Origin: Variovorax sp. Root318D1
GTDB lineage: Bacteria; Pseudomonadota; Gammaproteobacteria; Burkholderiales; Burkholderiaceae_C
NCBI RefSeq assembly: GCF_001424835.1
Contig: NZ_LMCQ01000001.1
Span: 156,284 to 220,283 of the forward strand
Direction of reading: 5' to 3'
Length of the DNA stretch: 64,000 nucleotides
Shown here: positions 54,270 through 62,314 of the stretch, piece after piece
Numbering within the stretch: position 1 is the first letter of the stretch
Layout: each line of letters starts with the position of its first letter
The notes under the pieces: model-generated
What the model saw: the letters and a program-made list of their open reading frames with translations, nothing else
Database searches by the model: none
What the model was told of the DNA's origin: nothing
Translations under genes and position numbers: made by a program

Positions 54270-55334
54270 ATGCTTCACATCTTTGGAAAGATCGCGGCCG
54301 CGGCCTGCGCCCTCTTGGTCGGATGCGGCAGCATCGGGCCGGCCGCAACTGCAACCGCGGCTTCGATCGGCGGGCCGCTGAGCCTGGCCGACGAGGGCAT
54401 GTTCTTCGTCAACGCAAAGCCATCCGCTTCCAAGTACCCGGGCGTTTCGCCGGCCGGCCCGGCGCGGCCGGGAACGGTGGCGGTCAACCAGATGTACGTG
54501 CACTACCGTATTCCCGCCCAGCGGACCGGCGCCGTTCCCATCGTCCTGGTGCACGGCGGCGGATTGAGCGGCATGAGCTACGAGACCACGCCCGACGGCC
54601 GCGAGGGCTGGGCGACCTACTTCGTGCGCAAGGGGCATGCCGTCTACGTCGTCGACACGCCCGGGCGTGGGCGCTCCGGCTTCAATGCCACGGCCATCAA
54701 CGAAGCCAAGGCCGAGGGGAACGTTTCCGCGCTGCCGCCCAGCGTGCTGATGGTGACGGCCGAGCTGGCTTGGCCGCTCTTTCGCTTCGGGCCGTCGCAC
54801 GGAACGGCATACCCCGACACCCAGTTCCCGGTCGAGGCCTTCGCCAGTTTCGCTTCGCAGGGCGTGCCTTTTGCGGAGGCTCTGCTCGAGGGCGGTGGCA
54901 TGGCCACGGGCCCGCAGGCACTCGCGGCGCTGCTCGACAAAATCGGGCCCGCGATCGTCGTGGTGCACTCGCTCGCGGGACCCTTTGCCGATGCCTTGGT
55001 CGGACTGCGTCCGGCCTTGGTCAAGGCGGTCGTGAACATCGAGGGCGCGCAGTCGGTCGTTCCCACCGATGCACAGATCGCGGCCTACCGGGGCGTTCCC
55101 GTGCTCGAACTGTTCGGCGACCATCTGGACGCGCCTGTGTTCACGGGCCGGCCGCGCTATGAGGCGCGCAAGGCCGTGGTCGAGCGGATCAACCGCGTCG
55201 AAGGCGGCAGGGCGACCCTGGTGCGGCTTCCCGACGTGGGCCTGAAGGGCAACTCGCACATGATGATGCAGGACAGGAACAACCTGCAGGTGGCCGACTT
55301 CATCCTGGGCTGGATCACGGACAAGGCGCGCTGA
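54270..55334 (+). CDS. Alpha/beta hydrolase, probable lipoprotein
   Basis: This 354-residue protein has a lipoprotein-like signal ending LLVGC (Cys near residue 17) and an alpha/beta hydrolase core. The oxyanion region is VLVHGGG, and the nucleophile is probably Ser234 in VVVHSLAG, where the usual first Gly of GxSxG is replaced. NSHMMMQD near the C-terminus should supply the catalytic histidine. ATG 54270 is chosen. It stands just downstream of the LysR gene behind two palindromic sites, so it may be induced by the same signal as the operon. It probably cleaves an ester or lactone outside the inner membrane. Confidence 0.85.
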   Translation: MLHIFGKIAAAACALLVGCGSIGPAATATAASIGGPLSLADEGMFFVNAKPSASKYPGVSPAGPARPGTVAVNQMYVHYRIPAQRTGAVPIVLVHGGGLSGMSYETTPDGREGWATYFVRKGHAVYVVDTPGRGRSGFNATAINEAKAEGNVSALPPSVLMVTAELAWPLFRFGPSHGTAYPDTQFPVEAFASFASQGVPFAEALLEGGGMATGPQALAALLDKIGPAIVVVHSLAGPFADALVGLRPALVKAVVNIEGAQSVVPTDAQIAAYRGVPVLELFGDHLDAPVFTGRPRYEARKAVVERINRVEGGRATLVRLPDVGLKGNSHMMMQDRNNLQVADFILGWITDKAR

Positions 55335-55389
55335 GTCGTCCTCCAGTGGCACGGTGGTGGGCATGGCGATGGCGAAGCCGCACACGCTC

Positions 55390-55413
55390 ATGGCCGGCCT
55401 CGACGCCGGCCAT
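55390..55413. terminator. 9-bp hairpin next to the FAH gene stop
   Basis: ATGGCCGGC at 55390-55398 pairs exactly with GCCGGCCAT at 55405-55413 around CTCGAC. It lies just past the FAH-family stop (55417) and after the convergent hydrolase stop (55334). It is a likely terminator for the FAH gene, but lacks a T-run. Confidence 0.45.
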
Positions 55414-55416
55414 TCG

Positions 55417-56211
55417 CTACAGGCGCGACGCGTTGCCGCGATCCTCGGCCACGACATCGTTGCGCAGGATGCCGATGCCCTCGATCTCGACTTCAATGGT
55501 GTCGCCCACCTGGATCGGGCCCACGCCCGCGGGGGTGCCGGTCATGATCATGTCGCCCGGCAGCAGGGTCATGTATCGGCTCAGGTACGCAATGATTTCC
55601 GGTACCGAAAAGAGCAGGTCCGCGGTCGTGCCGTTCTGGCGCACGGCGCCGTTGACCCGCGTGATGATGCCGAGCTTCGACGGGTCCAGTCCGGTGGCGA
55701 CCACCGGCCCCATCGGCGCGAAGGTGTCGTAGCCCTTGCCCGCCAGCAGGCAGCCGAACTCGCTTTCGCGGCGCTGCAGCACCCGGTCGCTCACGTCGTT
55801 GCCGCAGGTGTAGCCGAGCACATGGTTCAGCGCATTGGCCGCGGACACGTGGCGCGCCTTCTTGCCGATCACGACAGTGAGCTCGCCTTCGAAGTGGATG
55901 TTCTGCCCGTCGTCGGGATAGACGATCGATTCGTCCGGACCGATCACGCTCGTGCTTGGCTTCATGAACAGCACGGGCAACTGCGGCACCGCCTTGCCGA
56001 CCTCGTTGGAATGCGCGACGTAGTTGTAGCCGAGCCCGAACACGCGCGGGCGCTCGATGGGCGCGAGCAGGCGCACGGCGGAGGGCGCATCGATCGCGCC
56101 GCCGCGCTTCAGGCCCTCGAGCGGCGAGCTCTGCAGCCGAGCGATCGAGCCGTCGTTTTCGATGATTCCGTAGTGGACGCATTCGTCCAACGCGTATCTG
56201 GCGATGTGCAT
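55417..56211 (-). CDS. Fumarylacetoacetate hydrolase (FAH) family protein
   Basis: This 264-residue FAH-fold enzyme has the metal-binding glutamates in IHFEGELTVVIGKKA, an aspartate in TCGNDVSDR and the late motif LLPGDMIMTGTPAGVGPI. The family includes hydratases, isomerases and decarboxylases that act after meta-cleavage of aromatic rings (HpaG and others) as well as fumarylpyruvate hydrolases. It diverges from the transporter/extradiol operon and shares its operator pattern, so it probably belongs to the same pathway. Its exact reaction is unknown. Confidence 0.88.
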   Translation of the reverse strand: MHIARYALDECVHYGIIENDGSIARLQSSPLEGLKRGGAIDAPSAVRLLAPIERPRVFGLGYNYVAHSNEVGKAVPQLPVLFMKPSTSVIGPDESIVYPDDGQNIHFEGELTVVIGKKARHVSAANALNHVLGYTCGNDVSDRVLQRRESEFGCLLAGKGYDTFAPMGPVVATGLDPSKLGIITRVNGAVRQNGTTADLLFSVPEIIAYLSRYMTLLPGDMIMTGTPAGVGPIQVGDTIEVEIEGIGILRNDVVAEDRGNASRL

Positions 56212-56249
56212 GGTGGTTCCGATTTCTTCCGTTGTAGCCGATGTCTGAT

Positions 56250-56282
56250 GCTAACGTTAGCTCTCAAACAACCGGTTGTCAA
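56250..56282 (-). promoter_or_regulatory. FAH promoter with a 12-bp operator palindrome over the -10 box
   Basis: On the minus strand TTGACA (56282-56277) is 17 bases from TAACGT (56259-56254). The -10 lies inside the perfect palindrome GCTAACGTTAGC (56250-56261). A second palindrome, ACAACCGGTTGT (56268-56279), overlaps the -35; the two centres are 18 bases apart. The centre AACGTT and the position over the promoter resemble LacI-type operators. Confidence 0.65.
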
Positions 56283-56316
56283 CGAAGGCGCTACAAGTGG
56301 TTTCTTCTGAAAGCCG

Positions 56317-56362
56317 TTGACAAGCAGGATGAGCGTTTGCCAGAATATGCGCAAACGTTAGC
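56317..56362 (+). promoter_or_regulatory. Promoter of the livH operon with matching operator at the start point
   Basis: TTGACA at 56317-56322 is 18 bases from CAGAAT at 56341-56346, giving a start near 56353. GCAAACGTTAGC at 56351-56362 covers that start and differs by one base from the operator at 56250. The two operators are 101 bases apart centre to centre, suitable for loop formation by a tetramer. One repressor would silence both directions. Confidence 0.65.
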
Positions 56363-56383
56363 ACAAACAAGGAGACATACTTC

Positions 56384-56434
56384 ATGAACAAAGCTGGACC
56401 GCATCGGCGGCTCGGGACCAGGAGCTGGCCATGA
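56384..56434 (+). CDS. 16-codon leader peptide coupled to livH (candidate)
   Basis: A short frame starts at ATG 56384 and encodes MNKAGPHRRLGTRSWP. GGAGA at 56371-56375 provides a ribosome site, and its stop TGA overlaps the permease ATG at 56431 (ATGA). The coupling could set translation of the operon. It may be a remnant of a lost gene, since the binding-protein gene that often precedes livH is absent here. It is too short to test by codon use. Confidence 0.4.
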   Translation: MNKAGPHRRLGTRSWP

Positions 56435-57279
56435 GCGCGACCCTGCTCGCCCAATCGGCCATCGGCGGCTTGCTGCTAGGTGGCATCTACGGATTGCTCG
56501 CACTCGGCCTCAGCGTGAGCTGGGGTTTGCTGCGCCTGGTGAACCTGAGCCACTTCGCCCTGGCCTTCCTTGGCGCCTATCTCACCTACCAGCTCGGAAC
56601 GCAGTTCGGCATTGCGCCGTGGCTGTCGGCGCTGGTCGTGGTGCCGGCCTTCTTCGTCGCCGGCATTGCCTTGCACGCGCTGTTCGTGCGCTTCCAGGTC
56701 AGCGAGTTCGCGTCGATGCTGGTCACCTTCGGCATCACCATCCTGATCGAGTCGCTGATCCAGTGGCTCTGGTCCGCGGACTACCGCAGGTTCGAGTCCG
56801 GCTATGCGCAGGCGTCGCTGCGGATCGGACCGCTGTTCGTGCCGGTGCTGGAACTCGCCGCCTTCGCTTGCGCGGCGCTTCTCGCGGTCGCCGCATGGGC
56901 CGGACTGAACCGGACCCTGCTCGGCAAGGCGCTGCGCGCAGCCGCGCATGATGGCCCGATTGCAGCGGCCTTCGGCATCAACGCCAAGCGCCTTTCGTAC
57001 CTGCTGGCCGGCCTGTGCGCGGCCTCGGCCGGCATTGCCGGTGTGTTCATCGCGCTGACCTCGACGCTCGCGCCTTCGCAGATCGAAGCGTGGATCGGGG
57101 TGGTGTTTGCGGTGGTGATCATCGGCGGGCTTGCGCGTCCGCTCGGTGCGCTGGCGGCCGGCTGCCTGATTGGCGTTTCGGAGTCGGTGACCATGGCGGC
57201 GGTCAACCCCGCATGGGCACCGCTGGTGGCTTTCTCGATCCTGATCGTCCTGCTGCTGTGGAGGCCCAGATGGCTCTGA
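56431..57279 (+). CDS. Branched-chain amino acid-type ABC transporter permease (LivH family)
   Basis: This 282-residue inner-membrane protein has about eight hydrophobic helices. The start GGLLLGGIYGLLALGLSVSWGLLRLVNLSHFALAFLGAY is typical of LivH, and SYLLAGLCAASAGIAGV is in the coupling region. GGAG at 56421-56424 supports ATG 56431. It pairs with the LivM half of the next protein. In catabolic clusters such HAAT transporters often import aromatic acids, which fits the neighbours here. Confidence 0.92.
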   Translation: MSATLLAQSAIGGLLLGGIYGLLALGLSVSWGLLRLVNLSHFALAFLGAYLTYQLGTQFGIAPWLSALVVVPAFFVAGIALHALFVRFQVSEFASMLVTFGITILIESLIQWLWSADYRRFESGYAQASLRIGPLFVPVLELAAFACAALLAVAAWAGLNRTLLGKALRAAAHDGPIAAAFGINAKRLSYLLAGLCAASAGIAGVFIALTSTLAPSQIEAWIGVVFAVVIIGGLARPLGALAAGCLIGVSESVTMAAVNPAWAPLVAFSILIVLLLWRPRWL

Positions 57280-59057
57280 CCTCACGACATGCACGCGCTG
57301 CGGCGGTGGCGGCCGTGGCCGGCCTGATCGCGCTGCCCTTTGCAGGCGTTGCCGACTTCTACCTCTCGTACCTCTATGTCATCTTCTTCTGGATCGCGCT
57401 GGCTACCAGCTGGGGCATCCTGAGCGGCTACTCGGGCTACTGGAGTTTCGGCCACGCGGCGTTCTTCGGTACCGGCGCCTACACGACGGCCACGCTGGCC
57501 GGCAAATGGGGCGTGCCCTTTCTGCTGACCATTCCGGCGGCGGCCGGAATCGCGGCGGCGCTCGCACTCGGCATCGGGTGGGTGGTGTTCCGCATCAACA
57601 CGCTGCGCGCCGAGTTCTTCGCGCTGCTCACGCTCTCCGTGACCTACGTGCTCGCGGCCGTCATTTCCAATACGCCGATCGACGGTGGTGGCGGGGTCTA
57701 CCTGAGCAACGTCTCCATCCCCCAGCTCGGCACCACGGTGCCGGGGGCCATCTATCTGCTGGGGCTCGTGCTGGCGTTCACCGCGCTCGCGGTCTCGCGC
57801 CGAATTCTTCGCTCGCGCCTGGGAGCCGGCTTGCTGGCCATCCATGACGACGAGGACGTGGCGGAGGTCAAGGGCGTGCCCACCCTGCATTACAAGCTCG
57901 TCGCCTTCGCCATCTCTTCGGCAATTGCCGGCGCGGCCGGCGCGATCCAGGCCGCCTACGTGGGCTACGTCACCGTCGGCGAGACCTTCTCGATCACGGT
58001 GCCGCTGTACGTCGTGCTCATGAGCATCCTCGGTGGCGCGCGCCACTGGGCGGGGCCGGCCATCGGCGCCACCTTGATCACCGTTGCGCTGAGCCTTTTC
58101 GTTGGCGGCGGGCATGCCGAGCTCGGCCGCGCCGGGGTCGCGCTCGCACTTGTGGTCGTGATCCTGGTCCTGCCCGAGGGCATCGCACCCAGCCTGTTCC
58201 GCCGCTTCGCTCGAGGAAAGAACGCGGCGCCCGTAACTGCACCGGCACCCGCACCTGCGACCGCGAGCGAGCCGGGCAACGTCGTCGCCATGAAGCCGCC
58301 GGCCGTCCATGTCGCCGCGACCGCAAGGCCCTTGCTGACATGCCGCGCGGTCGTGAAGTCCTTCGGCGGCATCCGGGCGCTGCAGGGCGTCGACCTGCAG
58401 GTCGAGGAAGGCGAGATCCTCGCGCTCGTCGGACCCAACGGCTCCGGCAAGTCGACCCTGATCAACATGATCAGCGGGCACTTTCCGCTCAGCTCCGGCA
58501 GCATCGAGCTGCAGGGCGCATCGATCGACGGCCTGGCGCCGCACGAGGTCGCGCGCCGCGGTATCGCGCGCACCTACCAGATCCCGCGCCTCTTCAATCA
58601 CCTGACGGTGCTGGAGAACGTGCGGCTGTGCGCCTTCTTCGGCGGCGCGCAGGACGCGGCCGGCGAGAGCCCCGATGAGCTGGCACTACGCTGGCTCGCG
58701 TTCACCGGCCTCGAAGCCAAGGCAGACGTGTTGCCGCCCGCACTCAACCTGCACGAGCGCAAGTTCGTCGAACTCGCGCGCGCCCTGGCGGCGCGGCCGC
58801 GCCTCTTGTTGCTGGACGAGGTGCTTTGCGGATTGACCCCGACCGAAGTCGACCACGCCATCGCAATGATCCGCAAGATCAGGGCGGGCGGCACCACCAT
58901 CGTCTTCGTTGAGCACCTGATGCGCGCCGTGGTCGCGCTTGCCGATCGCATCGCGGTGCTCGACCAGGGCACGCTGCTCGCCCTCGGGCTTCCGCGCGAA
59001 ACGATGCAGGACCCCCGCGTCGTCGGCGCCTACCTGGGGACCGCCCATGCTGCTTGA
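57270..59057 (+). CDS. LivM-LivG fusion: branched-chain-type ABC permease joined to its ATPase
   Basis: The 595-residue protein joins two subunits normally encoded separately. Residues ~1-310 form a LivM permease (YSGYWSFGHAAFFGTGAYTTA, then LRAEFFALLTLSV). A Pro/Ala-rich linker runs to about 350, and a LivG-type ATPase follows with Walker A GPNGSGKS at 388-395 and Walker B LLLDEVLCGLTPTE. The ABC signature is degenerate (LNLHERKFVEL instead of LSYGxQ). ATG 57270 overlaps the livH end by ten bases; GGAGG precedes it. The second ATPase, LivF, follows. Confidence 0.92.
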   Translation: MALTSRHARAAAVAAVAGLIALPFAGVADFYLSYLYVIFFWIALATSWGILSGYSGYWSFGHAAFFGTGAYTTATLAGKWGVPFLLTIPAAAGIAAALALGIGWVVFRINTLRAEFFALLTLSVTYVLAAVISNTPIDGGGGVYLSNVSIPQLGTTVPGAIYLLGLVLAFTALAVSRRILRSRLGAGLLAIHDDEDVAEVKGVPTLHYKLVAFAISSAIAGAAGAIQAAYVGYVTVGETFSITVPLYVVLMSILGGARHWAGPAIGATLITVALSLFVGGGHAELGRAGVALALVVVILVLPEGIAPSLFRRFARGKNAAPVTAPAPAPATASEPGNVVAMKPPAVHVAATARPLLTCRAVVKSFGGIRALQGVDLQVEEGEILALVGPNGSGKSTLINMISGHFPLSSGSIELQGASIDGLAPHEVARRGIARTYQIPRLFNHLTVLENVRLCAFFGGAQDAAGESPDELALRWLAFTGLEAKADVLPPALNLHERKFVELARALAARPRLLLLDEVLCGLTPTEVDHAIAMIRKIRAGGTTIVFVEHLMRAVVALADRIAVLDQGTLLALGLPRETMQDPRVVGAYLGTAHAA

Positions 59058-59754
59058 AGTCAGAAACCTCCACGTCTCCCATGGCGACGCGCCCGCGCTC
59101 TGGGATGTATCGCTCGACGTGGCCGCGGGCCAGATCGTCGCCGTGGTCGGGCCCAACGGCGCGGGCAAGAGCACGCTGATCAACACCATCGCCGGCATCC
59201 TGCGTGCGCGACAGGGCGAGATCCGCATCGATGGCAAGGACATCGCGAAGATCCCGAGCCACCGCGTGTGCGATCACGGCATCGCCATTGTTCCGGAAGG
59301 GCGGCGCCTGTTCACGCACATGACTGTGCTCGACAACCTCGAACTCGGGGGCTGGCGAGCCGACGCGCGCGGCTCGGCAGAAGGCTCTCTCGAAAGGGTG
59401 TTCTCGCTCTTTCCGATCCTCAGCGAACGCCGCCACCAGATCGCCGGCTCGATGTCTGGCGGCCAGCAGCAGATGGTGGCCATCGGCCGCGCGCTGATGT
59501 CACGTCCCCGGCTGCTTTTGATGGACGAGCCCTCGCTCGGCCTTTCGCCGGCGGTGGTCGAGGACATGTTCCGGATCATCCGGACGATCAACGAGCGCGG
59601 CGTGGCCGTGCTGCTGGTCGAGCAGAACATCCACAAGGCGCTCGAGATGGCGCACCACGCCTATGTCATCGAGCAGGGCCGCATCGTGGCTTCGGGAAAA
59701 GCGGACACGCTGCTCAGCAACCCTCGCATCCGGGAGGCCTATCTTGGCGTCTGA
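59047..59754 (+). CDS. Branched-chain-type ABC transporter ATP-binding protein (LivF family)
   Basis: This 235-residue ATPase has Walker A GPNGAGKS near residue 36, IVPEGRRLFTHMTVLDNL (Q-loop region), signature MSGGQQQMVAIGRAL and Walker B LLLMDEPSLGLSP. Unlike the fused LivG half, it has a clean signature. It would form the ATPase pair with that half to power the importer. ATG 59047 overlaps the preceding stop by 11 bases, and its own stop overlaps the cupin gene start. Confidence 0.94.
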   Translation: MLLEVRNLHVSHGDAPALWDVSLDVAAGQIVAVVGPNGAGKSTLINTIAGILRARQGEIRIDGKDIAKIPSHRVCDHGIAIVPEGRRLFTHMTVLDNLELGGWRADARGSAEGSLERVFSLFPILSERRHQIAGSMSGGQQQMVAIGRALMSRPRLLLMDEPSLGLSPAVVEDMFRIIRTINERGVAVLLVEQNIHKALEMAHHAYVIEQGRIVASGKADTLLSNPRIREAYLGV

Positions 59755-60355
59755 TCTTTCATCGGGCGAGGGCATGCCCCTGACCATCCGCCGCGTTGTC
59801 ACGGGCCACGACACAACGGGCGCATCCGAGGTCGCGCTCGACACCGGCGTGCCGCGTTCCCACGCCTTCCAGCATGTTCCGGGCATGGTGTCGCGCCTGG
59901 TGTGGGTGAGTGCGCCGGTGCCAGGGCTGCCGTTCGACGGACTCGATCCGACACCCTCCGTTGCCAGCTTCGTTCCCGCAGCGGGTGCCACGCGCTTCCT
60001 GATCGTCACGTTTCCGCCGGACAGCGTGTTCGCGGCGCGGGAGTTCGATCCGGCTGCTGCGGCTGCGGAGAACTTTGCCGTGAGCCCCGGTCTGGCCGAG
60101 TGCTTCGAGCCTGATGGCATGCACGCGACGCCCACCATGGACTACGCCGTCGTGCTCGACGGCGAGATCTGGATCGAGCTCGACGAGGGGCGCTCCACCC
60201 ATCTTCGGCGCCATGACGTGGTGGTGCAGCACGGCACCCGCCACGCATGGCGCAACAAGAGCGAGCGGCCGGCGACGCTCGCCTTCGTGCTGATCGGCGC
60301 TTCCGCCGCGACACGCAACGACACCCCATTCGACACAGGGAATATTCATGAATGA
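59744..60355 (+). CDS. Cupin-domain protein of the transporter operon
   Basis: The 203-residue protein has a C-terminal cupin (about residues 125-200): HATPTMDYAVVLDGEIWIELDEG, then RRHDVVVQHGTRHAWRN, resembling cupins that occur beside gentisate- or extradiol-type genes. The N-terminal part (TIRRVVTGHDTTG...) is characteristic of the same group. The start is TTG 59744, with GGAGG at 59732-59736; ATG 59774 is an alternative. Metal binding is likely through the HxT...H pattern, but the reaction is unknown. It overlaps the enolase-like gene by eight bases. Confidence 0.82.
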   Translation: MASDLSSGEGMPLTIRRVVTGHDTTGASEVALDTGVPRSHAFQHVPGMVSRLVWVSAPVPGLPFDGLDPTPSVASFVPAAGATRFLIVTFPPDSVFAAREFDPAAAAAENFAVSPGLAECFEPDGMHATPTMDYAVVLDGEIWIELDEGRSTHLRRHDVVVQHGTRHAWRNKSERPATLAFVLIGASAATRNDTPFDTGNIHE

Positions 60356-61640
60356 CACAAGGATCACGCGGCTGCATGGGCGGCGCGTGTGGGATTCACG
60401 CGGACGGCCGACGGTGGAGGCCGAGGTCACGCTGGCCTGCGGCACCGTGGCGCGCGCCATCGCGCCCGCCGGTGCCTCCACCGGCAGCGGCGAGGCACTC
60501 GAGCTGCGCGACGGCGGCTCTCGCTTCGGCGGCCTGGATGTGGCGAAGGCGCTCGGCTCGATGCGCGAGATCGCGGCTTTGCTCGTCGGGCTCGATGCAC
60601 GCGACCAGGTCGGAATCGACGCACGCATGGTGGCGCTCGACGGCACGCCGAACCGCAGCCGCCTGGGCGGCAATGCGATCGTGGCCGCATCGATGGCGGT
60701 GCTGCACGCCGCGGCGTCGGCGGCGCAGCAACCCCTGTGGCGTTATCTGGCTGGCGAGCAGCCGGTGCGCATGCCGCTGCCCGAAGTGCAGATCTTCGGC
60801 GGCGGCGCGCATGCCGCGCGGCGCGTCGATGTGCAGGACTTCATGGTGATGTGTCCGGCCGCCGGCAGCTTCAGCGAGGCGCTCGAATGGACCGCGGAGA
60901 TCTATCTTGCCGCCGGTGCATTGATGAAGAAGCAAGGCAAGCTGCAAGGGGTTGCCGACGAGGGCGGCTACTGGCCGGCCTTCGATTCGAACGAACAGGC
61001 GCTCGACACGCTGATGCAGGCGATTGCCGATGCGGGCCTGCGCGCGGGCGAGCAGGTCGGCATCTCGCTCGACATCGCGGCCTCCGAATTCGGCCGTGAC
61101 GGGCGCTACACGCTGGCGCTGGAAGACCGTAGCCTCGACACCGGCGAGATGATCGCGATGCTCGGCCGTTGGCTCGACGCCTACCCGATCCTGTCGATCG
61201 AAGACCCGCTTGCCGAAGACGACGCGGCCGGCTTCCGGCAGTTCACCGCAGCCTATGGCGGCCGCTGCCAGGTGATCGGCGACGATTTTCTGGTGACCAA
61301 CGCGGCGCGCGTGGCGGCTTCCGCCGCCGATGGCTGCACGAACGCGGTGCTGATCAAACCCAACCAGGCGGGCACGGTCAGCGAGACGCATGCGGCGCTC
61401 AAGGCCGGCAAGCAGGCGGGTTTTGGAACCATCGTTTCGGCGCGCTCGGGCGAGACCGAGGACGTGACCATCGCGCATCTCTCCGTCGGCTGGGACGCGG
61501 GCCAGCTCAAGGTCGGTTCCTTCTCGCGCTCCGAGCGCATGGCGAAGTGGAACGAGGTCCTGCGCATCGAAGAGTCGCTGGGCCGCGACGCCGTGTTCAG
61601 CGGTTGGTCCGCCTTGCCGTTTCGACATCACGCGCAGTGA
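60348..61640 (+). CDS. Enolase paralogue with altered active site
   Basis: This 430-residue protein is clearly of the enolase (phosphopyruvate hydratase) family: VWDSRGRPTVEAEV, GASTGS, ADEGGYWPAF, SLDIAASEF, SIEDPLAEDD, IGDDFLVTN, LIKPNQAGT and RSERMAKWNE are intact, including metal ligands and the lysines. Two catalytic positions differ: the glutamate of QEFM is Asp164 in VQDFMV, and the histidine of SHRSGETED is Ala365 in VSARSGETED. The loop GGEHADNN reads GGAHAARR, with His155 kept. It lies inside a transport/catabolic operon, so it probably handles another 2-hydroxy acid rather than 2-phosphoglycerate. Confidence 0.9.
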   Translation: MNDTRITRLHGRRVWDSRGRPTVEAEVTLACGTVARAIAPAGASTGSGEALELRDGGSRFGGLDVAKALGSMREIAALLVGLDARDQVGIDARMVALDGTPNRSRLGGNAIVAASMAVLHAAASAAQQPLWRYLAGEQPVRMPLPEVQIFGGGAHAARRVDVQDFMVMCPAAGSFSEALEWTAEIYLAAGALMKKQGKLQGVADEGGYWPAFDSNEQALDTLMQAIADAGLRAGEQVGISLDIAASEFGRDGRYTLALEDRSLDTGEMIAMLGRWLDAYPILSIEDPLAEDDAAGFRQFTAAYGGRCQVIGDDFLVTNAARVAASAADGCTNAVLIKPNQAGTVSETHAALKAGKQAGFGTIVSARSGETEDVTIAHLSVGWDAGQLKVGSFSRSERMAKWNEVLRIEESLGRDAVFSGWSALPFRHHAQ

Positions 61641-61680
61641 ACGCCGCGCATCACTTCATCTCATCAGGAAAGACATCCCC

Positions 61681-62268
61681 ATGAATACGATCAGGCTGGC
61701 AGGCATTTCAGGAAGCCTGCGAAAAGCATCCAGCAACACGGCCATTCTCCGTACGCTTCAGGCATCGCTGCCAGCGGGCGTGGAGATGGCGCTGCTGCCC
61801 CTCGACGGCATTCCTTCGTACAACCAGGATCTCGATGGGCCCGGGCTTCCGGATGCCGTGCGGGAGTTCAAGGCGACGCTCGACGCGAGCGACGGCGTCG
61901 TGCTGTGCTCTCCCGAATACAACTTCGGAATGCCCGGCGTCTTGAAGAACGCACTCGACTGGGCGTCGCGGCCGGCGTTCGCCTCTCCGCTGAAGGGTAA
62001 GCCGGTGCTGGTGATGACCAGTTCGCCTGCATTCACCGGCGGCGTGCGCGCGCAAGCCCAGTTGCGCGACACGCTCGGCGGCACCTTGTCGCGCGTGATC
62101 TCCAGGCCCCAGATCGTCATCGCGGGCGTCAATACAAAGATCGAAGACGGGCGGCTGGCAGACGCCACGAGCCTGGCCTTCGCGCTCGAAGCCATCAATG
62201 ACCTGATCGCCGAGATCGGTTTGCTTCGCGCGGCGCGAGCCTTGTCAGCGCAGCCAGCCCTGGGCTGA
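61681..62268 (+). CDS. NADPH-dependent FMN reductase (flavodoxin-like)
   Basis: This 195-residue protein has GISGSLRKASSNTAIL for FMN phosphate, SPEYNFGMPGVLKNALDW with the family PEYN motif, and a closing TSSPAFTGGVRAQ. Relatives include chromate and quinone reductases and FMN reductases supplying monooxygenases. In this operon it could reduce a quinone intermediate or provide reduced flavin. No monooxygenase is visible in the window, though the operon continues beyond it. ATG 61681 follows 40 bases after the enolase-like stop. Confidence 0.9.
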   Translation: MNTIRLAGISGSLRKASSNTAILRTLQASLPAGVEMALLPLDGIPSYNQDLDGPGLPDAVREFKATLDASDGVVLCSPEYNFGMPGVLKNALDWASRPAFASPLKGKPVLVMTSSPAFTGGVRAQAQLRDTLGGTLSRVISRPQIVIAGVNTKIEDGRLADATSLAFALEAINDLIAEIGLLRAARALSAQPALG

Positions 62269-62314
62269 GCGGCAAGTCCTTTCCCTCTCAATCCAACCCT
62301 CCGCGAGGTTCCTC

